This document shows, in pieces, positions 7,822-13,544 of a DNA stretch of 19,795 bases. How positions within the stretch are numbered: position 1 is the first letter of the stretch; each line of letters starts with the position of its first letter. The stretch is taken from the NCBI RefSeq assembly GCF_034376665.1, contig NZ_JAXMJI010000019.1, positions 1 to 19,795 on the forward strand, given 5' to 3'. Made by a program: the position numbers and the translations under genes. This DNA is from Allopontixanthobacter sp034376665. GTDB taxonomy: Bacteria > Pseudomonadota > Alphaproteobacteria > Sphingomonadales > Sphingomonadaceae. Below the pieces are notes generated by a model. The model was not told the DNA's origin and did no database searches. It saw only the letters and a program-made list of their open reading frames with translations.

Positions 7822-8603
7822 ACAAGCTCGAGGAAATTTGCGCCGTCAAACGGAAGGAAGTCGCCGCTCGCAAAGCCGCCACCTCCCTGTCCGATCTGGA
7901 GCAGCGCGCCCGCGAGCAGAGCGCACCCCGCGGATTCCGCGACGCCCTGGCAGCGAAGTCCGCCAAGGGCTTCGGCCTGATTGCAGAAATCAAGAAAGCT
8001 TCGCCTTCCAAGGGATTGATCCGCGAAGATTTTCGCCCTGCCGACCACGCAGCGGCATACGAGCAAGGCGGGGCTGCGTGTCTGTCCGTGCTGACCGACG
8101 CGCCCTTTTTTCAAGGGCATGCGGATTATCTGGTCGCAGCCCGCGCCGCCTGCACGCTGCCGGTGCTGCGCAAGGATTTCATGGTCGATACCTGGCAAGT
8201 CGCCGAAGCGCGCGTGATGGGCGCAGACGCGATCCTGATCATTGTCGCGGCGCTCGAAGACAGCCGGATGGCAGAGATCGAAGCCGCCGCGGTCGAACTT
8301 GGAATGGACGTTCTTGTCGAAGTCCATGATGAAACGGAAATGGAACGTGCCGCGCGGCTTCAATCCCGCCTGATCGGGGTCAACAACCGTGATTTGAAGC
8401 GGTTTGTAACCGATCTCGGTGTCACCGAGCGGCTGGCCCCGCTGGCTCCTGCAGGCACTCTGCTGGTCGGCGAAAGCGGCATTGCCGATCATGCGGACTG
8501 CTTGCGCCTCGCCCGCAGCGGTGTGCGGTGTTTCCTTGTCGGTGAAAGCCTGATGCGCCAGGATGACGTCGCGGCCGCAACGCGGAGGTTGCTGGAGGGT
8601 TGA
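7818..8603 (+). CDS. trpC: Indole-3-glycerol phosphate synthase
   Basis: TrpC closes the indole ring, converting carboxyphenylamino-deoxyribulose phosphate to indole-3-glycerol phosphate with loss of CO2 and water. The 261-residue protein is a single-domain TIM barrel without the TrpF domain that is fused to it in E. coli. Catalytic features are AEIKKASPSKG (56-66, with Glu57 and Lys59), LRKDFMVD (Lys119), VEVHDE (Glu168), GVNNRDL (187-193) and the phosphate-binding GESGI and GESLM segments near the end. It starts inside the trpD stop (ATGA). No trpF, trpB or trpA is in the window, consistent with the split trp genes of alphaproteobacteria. Confidence 0.98.
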   Translation: MNKLEEICAVKRKEVAARKAATSLSDLEQRAREQSAPRGFRDALAAKSAKGFGLIAEIKKASPSKGLIREDFRPADHAAAYEQGGAACLSVLTDAPFFQGHADYLVAARAACTLPVLRKDFMVDTWQVAEARVMGADAILIIVAALEDSRMAEIEAAAVELGMDVLVEVHDETEMERAARLQSRLIGVNNRDLKRFVTDLGVTERLAPLAPAGTLLVGESGIADHADCLRLARSGVRCFLVGESLMRQDDVAAATRRLLEG

Positions 8604-8604
8604 T

Positions 8605-9078
8605 ATGAGCGGGCTGACCCATCTCGACGAACAGGGCAACGCCCGAATGGTCGATGTTGGCGGCAAGACCGCGACGCCCCGCACAGCTGTGGCGACAGGA
8701 CGTATCACGATGTCGGCAGAAGCACTGTCTGCGATCCGCGATGGCGCTGTGCCCAAGGGCGATGTGATTGCCGCCGCACGGATCGCGGGCATCATGGCCG
8801 CCAAGAAGGTCGGCGATTTGATCCCGCTATGCCATACGCTCGCACTCGATTCGGTCGCGATCGAATTTGCCTTTGAGGAATCAGGCCTGCGGGCCACCGC
8901 GACCGCTTCGTTGGTGGGCAAGACCGGCGTTGAAATGGAAGCCCTTACAGCCACTTCCATCGCCCTCCTGACAATCTATGATATGGCCAAGGCGCTCGAC
9001 AAAGGGATGGTGATCGGGGACCTCCGGCTGGTGTCCAAAACCGGCGGCAAATCGGGTGAATGGCCCCCGCGGGAATGA
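8605..9078 (+). CDS. moaC: Cyclic pyranopterin monophosphate synthase
   Basis: MoaC acts after MoaA in the first stage of molybdenum-cofactor synthesis, forming cyclic pyranopterin monophosphate. The 157-residue product matches the usual length of about 160. Conserved blocks are MVDVGGKTATPRTA (15-28), KKVGDLIPLCHTLAL (67-81, His77 in the active site), TGVEMEALTA (107-116), YDMAKALDKGM (125-135, Asp126) and VSKTGGKSG (143-151). The frame is open upstream, but ATG 8605 has a strong GGAGG ribosome binding site at 8594-8598 with six-base spacing, located inside the end of trpC, and matches the family start. It follows trpC by one base, so it belongs to the same transcript although its pathway is different. 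Confidence 0.97.
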   Translation: MSGLTHLDEQGNARMVDVGGKTATPRTAVATGRITMSAEALSAIRDGAVPKGDVIAAARIAGIMAAKKVGDLIPLCHTLALDSVAIEFAFEESGLRATATASLVGKTGVEMEALTATSIALLTIYDMAKALDKGMVIGDLRLVSKTGGKSGEWPPRE

Positions 9079-10256
9079 CCCCCCTGCTCTCCCTCGAAGA
9101 AGCTCAGATCCGGCTGCTACGGCTGGCCGAGCCCTTGGCAACGGAGATCCTGCCGGTCGGTGCGAGCCTGGGGCGGTATCTGGCCTCACCCGTAGTGGCC
9201 CGCCGTAGCCAACCACCCGCCGATCTTTCGTCGATGGACGGATACGCGATTGGCGGACCGGGGCCGTGGCGGATAATCGGTGAAAGCAGGGGCGGCGCGC
9301 CATTTTCGGGTACCGTCCGAAATGGCGAGGCGGTTCGCATCTCTACCGGTGCCGTGCTTCCCGCGGGTTGCGACCGGATACTCATACAGGAACACGCCGA
9401 ACGGGGGGGCGATGAACTGTCTCTGACGTCGCAGATGCCAGCGGCCGGACAGCATATCCGCCGTGCGGGATTCGATTTCGCATCGGGCGAAACATTGATG
9501 GGCGCTGGCACCTTGATCGGTCCCGCACAAATTGCGCTCATCCTCGCATCGGGCGCCAGAATCGTGACAACCCGGCACAAGCCGCGCGTTACCTTCATCG
9601 ACTGCGGCGACGAACTGGCCGCAGACCCGGAGAATTGCCTGCCGCACCAGATCCCTGCCAGCAATGGCGCGATGCTGGCCGCTTTGGCAGCGAATATTCC
9701 GTGCGAAACCAGACAGATCGGACCTGTTCCTGATACTCTCAGTGCGCTGGGAGAGGCGTTCGAGGCCGCAGGGGACAGCGACCTCATCGTGACCAGTGGA
9801 GGCGCATCAGTGGGCGATCACGATCTGATCCGGCCTGCGCTCGCGGAATGGGGCGCCGAGATCGACTTCTGGCGTGTGGCCATCAAGCCGGGCAAGCCGC
9901 TGCTCGTGGCGCGGCGGGACCGTCAGGTCATCCTCGGGTTACCCGGAAACCCGGTGTCGAGTTTCGTCACCGGATATCTATTCATGCTCCCGCTCTTGCG
10001 CCATCTTTCCGGGGCAAAGGAGCCCTTGCCCCTTCGCCTCATGTGCCGTGCGGGACGGGACCTGCCAGCCACTGGCCCGCGCCGGGAATTTCTCCGCGCA
10101 ATCATCGAAGGTTCCACAGTCACTCCGCTACTCGAGCAGGACAGCAGCGCACTTCTGGCACTTGCCCGCGCCAATGCCCTGATCGAGCGGCCGGAAAACT
10201 CCGGTGAGGTGAAAGCGGGAACGGATGTTCCGGTCTATCTGATCCGGAATGGCTGA
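9075..10256 (+). CDS. moeA: Molybdopterin molybdenumtransferase
   Basis: MoeA inserts molybdate into adenylylated molybdopterin, completing the basic molybdenum cofactor. The 393-residue protein has the MoeA N-terminal domains with SSMDGYA (52-58) and ISTGAVLPAGCD (89-100). The MoCF-binding domain contains TSGGASVGDHD (240-250), IKPGKP (270-275) and GLPGNPVSS (288-296), followed by a C-terminal domain IV. I chose ATG 9075 because it forms an ATGA overlap with the moaC stop, like the trp junctions upstream. An in-frame ATG at 9060 would add five residues and is possible. Residues counted here are from 9075. It is the last gene before the lexA promoter region. Confidence 0.95.
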   Translation: MTPLLSLEEAQIRLLRLAEPLATEILPVGASLGRYLASPVVARRSQPPADLSSMDGYAIGGPGPWRIIGESRGGAPFSGTVRNGEAVRISTGAVLPAGCDRILIQEHAERGGDELSLTSQMPAAGQHIRRAGFDFASGETLMGAGTLIGPAQIALILASGARIVTTRHKPRVTFIDCGDELAADPENCLPHQIPASNGAMLAALAANIPCETRQIGPVPDTLSALGEAFEAAGDSDLIVTSGGASVGDHDLIRPALAEWGAEIDFWRVAIKPGKPLLVARRDRQVILGLPGNPVSSFVTGYLFMLPLLRHLSGAKEPLPLRLMCRAGRDLPATGPRREFLRAIIEGSTVTPLLEQDSSALLALARANALIERPENSGEVKAGTDVPVYLIRNG

Positions 10257-10261
10257 ATTGC

Positions 10262-10290
10262 TTGACTTGGCCGAATTGGTTGCCTACTTG
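10262..10290 (+). promoter_or_regulatory. Possible lexA promoter (TTGACT / TACTTG)
   Basis: TTGACT at 10262-10267 is close to the -35 consensus. Seventeen bases later, TACTTG (10285-10290) would be the -10, but it matches TATAAT poorly. The placement is attractive because the LexA box begins at the last base of the proposed -10, so repressor would block RNA polymerase. Confidence 0.35.
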
Positions 10291-10304
10291 TTCTGTATTC
10301 GTTC
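10290..10304 (+). promoter_or_regulatory. LexA box (SOS operator) of the alphaproteobacterial type
   Basis: The sequence reads GTTC-TGTATTC-GTTC, an exact GTTC-N7-GTTC direct repeat. This is the operator known for alphaproteobacterial LexA and differs from the enteric CTGT-N8-ACAG palindrome. It lies 51 bp before the lexA start and 34 bp after the moeA stop. This predicts that lexA represses itself and is induced by DNA damage independently of the trp-moa genes. Confidence 0.88.
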
Positions 10305-10355
10305 ACCACAATACGGCGGGCGGAACACTTCAGGCGGGCCAAGGAGTTTTTCGCC

Positions 10356-11051
10356 ATGCTGACTGCGAAACAGCACGAACTTATCCGGTTCATTCAGGAC
10401 CGGCTGGAAGAAACCGGGATTTCCCCTTCCTTCGAAGAAATGAAGGAGGCGCTCGACCTCAAGAGCAAATCGGGCGTGCACCGCCTGATTTCCGCGCTTG
10501 AGGAACGCGGCTTCATCCGCCGCCTGCCGAACCGGGCCCGCGCGCTCGAAGTTCTCAAGCAGCCCGAAGATGCAGTCGGCGGGAGCAGCGCTGCATCCGC
10601 CAGACTGCGGGACAATGTGGTTTCCATGCCGCCGGCATCTGCCCGGCCCCGTTACGAGCCGGCCAATGACGTCATCGAGGTTCCCCTGCATGGCCGCATC
10701 GCCGCCGGCGCTCCGATCGAGGCGCTGGAAGGCCAGACCAGCCTTCCGGTCCCCGCCGCACTGCTCGGCCCCGGGGAACATTATGCGCTGGAAGTTTCGG
10801 GCGACTCGATGATCGATGCGGGCATTTTCGACGGCGATTTCGCGCTGGTGAAACGTACCAATGTCGCCCGCGACGGCGAGATCGTAGTCGCCCTCGTCAA
10901 TGATGAGGAGGCGACCCTGAAATATCTCCGCCGCGAAAACGGCATGATCCGTCTCGACCCGGCGAACCCGAGCCACCAGCCACAGGTTTACCAACCGGCG
11001 CAAGTCCAGGTACAGGGCAAGCTCGCGGGGCTGCTGCGACGCTACCATTGA
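10356..11051 (+). CDS. lexA: SOS repressor LexA
   Basis: LexA represses DNA-damage genes and cleaves itself when RecA filaments form. The 231-residue protein has an N-terminal winged helix-turn-helix (about 1-65, with GISPSFEEMKEAL and SGVHRLISALEERGFI). A linker follows that is longer than the E. coli one. The C-terminal S24-type protease domain has the Ala117-Gly118 cleavage site in GRIAAGAPIEA, nucleophile Ser151 in VSGDSMID, and general base Lys189 in ATLKYLRRE. All are intact, so it should be cleavable. ATG 10356 is preceded by AAGGAG (10341-10346), spacing nine. The operator at 10290-10304 indicates autoregulation. The moaC-moeA-lexA order agrees with other alphaproteobacteria. Confidence 0.98.
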   Translation: MLTAKQHELIRFIQDRLEETGISPSFEEMKEALDLKSKSGVHRLISALEERGFIRRLPNRARALEVLKQPEDAVGGSSAASARLRDNVVSMPPASARPRYEPANDVIEVPLHGRIAAGAPIEALEGQTSLPVPAALLGPGEHYALEVSGDSMIDAGIFDGDFALVKRTNVARDGEIVVALVNDEEATLKYLRRENGMIRLDPANPSHQPQVYQPAQVQVQGKLAGLLRRYH

Positions 11052-11125
11052 TCCGTTTGCGCGCAGGTTGATTGGCGGCGTTTGTGTGTATCGGCAGGTT
11101 TAGAGTTATGTTCGTTTAGGACGGA

Positions 11126-11221
11126 TGTCCGCTAGCAACAGCATTCCCGAAATAAGCGGTCATTCTGCAAACGACCCAATTTTGGTCGTTCGCAGCCCAC
11201 ACCAAGGTTGTTGAAAGCTGC
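11126..11221. repeat. Compound inverted-repeat element
   Basis: Three inverted repeats follow one another. The first pairs TGTCCGCT (11126-11133) with AGCGGTCA (11155-11162), seven of eight bases. The second is the strongest: TGCAAACGACC (11166-11176) with GGTCGTTCGCA (11184-11194), ten of eleven pairs around a seven-base AT-rich loop. The third pairs GCAGC (11192-11196) with GCTGC (11217-11221). The arrangement resembles short non-coding repeats scattered between genes in sphingomonad genomes, as I remember them; this cannot be verified here. It could alternatively be a structured RNA or part of the lexA 3' end. Confidence 0.5.
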
Positions 11222-11414
11222 CATCTGTTCAGGTGAAGCGCTCACGGAAGGTTTGTTCTGGATAGCAGACTTGGGAGAGGCCAGGCCGACGGACCTCCAA
11301 GGCTCACGTGAGGCCGCTTTTGCAGGAAAGGAAAGTATAGGCCTGAGAGTTATGCGAGCGCCCTGACAACCTATCCGAATTCGTTAGATTTGCCTTTCTG
11401 CTCTTTGCGCCCAA

Positions 11415-11420
11415 TATACT
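11415..11420 (+). promoter_or_regulatory. Possible -10 element of the AraC-type gene
   Basis: TATACT matches five of six bases of the -10 consensus and ends four bases before ATG 11425. The best -35 candidate, TTGCCT (11390-11395), lies 19 bp upstream, slightly too far. Transcription from here would begin at or within the start codon, giving a leaderless mRNA. This fits the lack of any ribosome binding site before the ATG. Confidence 0.3.
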
Positions 11421-11424
11421 CCCG

Positions 11425-12249
11425 ATGAATTCTGCAGCGCATTCCTCGAACCGATCGCTATCGGTCGACTCGTTCGAGCCGATTGAGCGCGTCACAAACC
11501 GGCTGGTGGGGGCAGCGTTTTCGCCGCATCGACACGATACTTACACCGTCGCTGTGACTATGGCTGGGGTGCAGACGTTCAACTATCGCAGGGAAACACG
11601 GTATTCGTTGCCGGGTCAGGTGCTGATCCTTCATCCCGACGAATTGCATGATGGACACTGCCATGATGAGGCGGGGTTCAGCTATCAAGCGGCCTATGTT
11701 CCGCCCACTCATGTCCAGGCAGTGCTTGGAGGCGCGGAACTGCCGTTTGTCGCTAATGGAGTCTCGACGGATCCCGCCTTGATCGCGGCAACCTTAAACC
11801 TGGTTTTCGACTGCGCGGGCGTCGAGGATTCCGGTGCGTATGAAGACGCGCTTTACGATCTGGCCCATGCCATGAACAATGCATCTGGCAGGGCCGCCAC
11901 TGTCAGGATCGCCGACCGAACAGCCGTGATGCGGGCACGCGAATATCTCGAAACCGCAGTCGTTTTCGGTGCGCGACTCGATCAACTTGAGCAAGTGACT
12001 GGCTGTGACCGCTGGCAGCTTTCGCGTGACTTCCGGGCATTGCTCGGCACCAGCCCCTATCGCTATTTGCAGTATCGGCGGGTCGATCTTGCAAAGCGGC
12101 TGATGCGTGAAGGCGCGAAGCTGGCCGATGCTGCTCATGGCGCTGGTTTTGCCGATCAGAGCCATTTTGGCCGCACATTCCGCAAGGCAGTTGGTCTCAC
12201 GCCAAAGGAGTGGCTTCGCTCGGACTTGTTCTGCACGATCGTTCTATAG
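11425..12249 (+). CDS. AraC-family transcriptional regulator
   Basis: The 274-residue protein has the two parts of AraC-type regulators. The N-terminal cupin ligand-binding domain (about 25-95) carries FSPHRHDTYTVAVTMAG (32-48) and LPGQVLILHPDELHDG (62-77). The C-terminal DNA-binding domain has two helix-turn-helix motifs (about 168-266): LDQLEQVTGCDRWQLSRDFRALLG, then KLADAAHGAGFADQSHFGRTFRKAVGLTPKEW. The second is the standard AraC signature. The ligand is not known. There is no Shine-Dalgarno sequence before ATG 11425, so the start is less secure than the family. The gene is 31 bp upstream of a CPBP membrane protease on the same strand and may regulate it, itself, or unlinked genes. I recall close cupin-AraC relatives next to amino-acid exporters, but none is present here. 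Confidence 0.9.
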   Translation: MNSAAHSSNRSLSVDSFEPIERVTNRLVGAAFSPHRHDTYTVAVTMAGVQTFNYRRETRYSLPGQVLILHPDELHDGHCHDEAGFSYQAAYVPPTHVQAVLGGAELPFVANGVSTDPALIAATLNLVFDCAGVEDSGAYEDALYDLAHAMNNASGRAATVRIADRTAVMRAREYLETAVVFGARLDQLEQVTGCDRWQLSRDFRALLGTSPYRYLQYRRVDLAKRLMREGAKLADAAHGAGFADQSHFGRTFRKAVGLTPKEWLRSDLFCTIVL

Positions 12250-12280
12250 GCGTCCGCTGCCAGCGGGTAGCTCAGGCGAC

Positions 12281-13201
12281 ATGACACAGATCATCTTTTC
12301 CGACGAGACACCCAAAGGATGGATACCGCCGAGTATCGCCGCCCCCTTCATCTGCATTTTCATTTTTGCCATCAGCATGACGCCGTTCGATATCGGACTC
12401 GAATATCTCGGCTTGACTGACGCGATGGGTTCGCCGCTGGGGCCTTTGGGCTTTTGCCTGATGCTGGCTTCGTTCGTCGCCGTGGGTCTCGCGGTATCTG
12501 GCTGGGTGCGCTGGGTCGAAAAGAGAAGCCTCGCAAGTGTTGGACTTCGCGGAGAACAACGGCTCAAAAAGTTCCTGATCGGACTGGCAGTTGGCATAGC
12601 GATGATGGGCGCGATTGTGACCGCGATCGCACTTTCTGGCGGATACCGTGTCGCTGATCTGGCCCCAGCCTTTGCCAGCCCTGCTGCGCTCGGCTGGATC
12701 GCCCTGTTGCTCGCCGGCTTTGCCGTGCAAGCAAGTGTGGAGGAGTTCGTTTTTCGCGGCTGGCTGTTCTCGACCATCATGCGGCGTTGGAACACGACTG
12801 CCGCCTTCATATTATCGTCCGCCGCTTTCACCTTTCTTCACTTTTCACCCAGAACATCGCTGTTGATGTTGGCCATGACCTTCATCTTTGCGATTTTCGC
12901 CTGCGCCTGGGTGCGTCGTTCGAATTCGATCTGGGGGGTGATGGGCTGGCACGTCGGCTGGAACTGGTTTGGCGGCACCGGTTTTGATGTGCCGATTACG
13001 GGTCTGGACACCGGTCTGCCCGCACTGGTGATGAAAATGGTTCCTGTCGGGCCGGCCTGGCTCAACGGTGCCGGGGAAGGGCCGGAAGCGAGTGTGTTTA
13101 CGCTTGCCCTGCTGACTGTTGCTGGCTTGAGCCTTCTTCTGCTTCCAACGCATCGAGGACGAGACGGAATCGACCCAACAATTTCCGGACAGCAAGCGTA
13201 G
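12281..13201 (+). CDS. CPBP-family intramembrane glutamic endopeptidase
   Basis: The 306-residue protein is a multi-spanning membrane protein with hydrophobic stretches at about 20-34, 54-78, 98-119, 136-152, 172-188, 193-210 and 272-288. It has the three CPBP/Rce1 motifs: VEEFVFRGW (153-161; Glu154, Glu155, Arg159), FTFLHFS (183-189; His187) and GWHVGWNWF (222-230; His224, Asn228). Rce1 cleaves prenylated proteins; bacterial members have varied roles, including bacteriocin self-immunity, and the substrate here is unknown. All catalytic residues appear present. ATG 12281 is chosen because an N-terminal cytoplasmic segment and helix follow it; upstream codons overlap the AraC gene. The ribosome binding site is weak (CAGG). 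It is probably co-transcribed with the AraC-type gene. Confidence 0.87.
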   Translation: MTQIIFSDETPKGWIPPSIAAPFICIFIFAISMTPFDIGLEYLGLTDAMGSPLGPLGFCLMLASFVAVGLAVSGWVRWVEKRSLASVGLRGEQRLKKFLIGLAVGIAMMGAIVTAIALSGGYRVADLAPAFASPAALGWIALLLAGFAVQASVEEFVFRGWLFSTIMRRWNTTAAFILSSAAFTFLHFSPRTSLLMLAMTFIFAIFACAWVRRSNSIWGVMGWHVGWNWFGGTGFDVPITGLDTGLPALVMKMVPVGPAWLNGAGEGPEASVFTLALLTVAGLSLLLLPTHRGRDGIDPTISGQQA

Positions 13202-13544
13202 CCGCTTCGCTCCGCGAGGCTCGGGAAGCGACAGGTCCCTAAGATGACCGTGAACCGGAAGCGTAACCTGCCAAAGGCCGTAAGTGCCCTGACGGAACTG
13301 GCCCGCTGAAGCTTTGCCAAATTCTGCGATCGCAATAACACTCTAAGCAATGCCAACAACGCGAACCGCCATCGTAGATTGCGGATTGCGAACGGCAGCT
13401 TGAGTCGCTTCCTTGCCAAAAATCTGATGTTCCGAATTCCACCACAAAACGGATATAACGTTGCTGATTTCGCTGCCCCAAAAGCGGGCGGCGGAAATAT
13501 TGCGCCACAGTTTAAGCAGGCGCTGACCACTCAGCCCCGCCCCT
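13202..13544. other. 343-bp intergenic region between convergent CPBP and comEC genes
   Basis: No gene is supported. Two possible stem-loops are visible. One pairs CGCTTC with GAAGCG just after the CPBP stop (about 13204-13230) and has no T tract. The other pairs GCGCC (13502-13506) with GGCGC (13519-13523) and, read on the minus strand after comEC, is followed by AATATTT, so it might act as a weak terminator. Short open frames on the minus strand have no protein-like character that I recognise. Confidence 0.5.

Larger units (their letters stand above)
11052..11424. other. 373-bp intergenic region between lexA and the AraC-type gene
   Basis: I see no gene here. It contains a nested inverted-repeat element (11126-11221, listed separately) and a 10-bp perfect palindrome, CTCACGTGAG, at 11303-11312, about 112 bp before the AraC-type start. 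A TATACT hexamer sits just before that gene. Base composition looks less GC-rich than the flanking genes. No rho-independent terminator for lexA was evident. Confidence 0.6.

Noticed and set aside
11125..11214. A 29-codon open frame (MSASNSIPEISG...) with AGGA a few bases upstream, lying within the inverted-repeat element.
   Set aside because: It coincides with the inverted repeats, which explain the sequence better. It has no recognisable protein character, and the ribosome binding site spacing is poor.
12281..13201. Assigning the CPBP protein to bacteriocin immunity.
   Set aside because: No bacteriocin precursor, modification enzyme or exporter is nearby, and the family has many other roles.
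13502..13523. Stem-loop after comEC as an intrinsic terminator.
   Set aside because: The stem has only five pairs and a 12-base loop; the following AATATTT is suggestive but not enough to list as a terminator.
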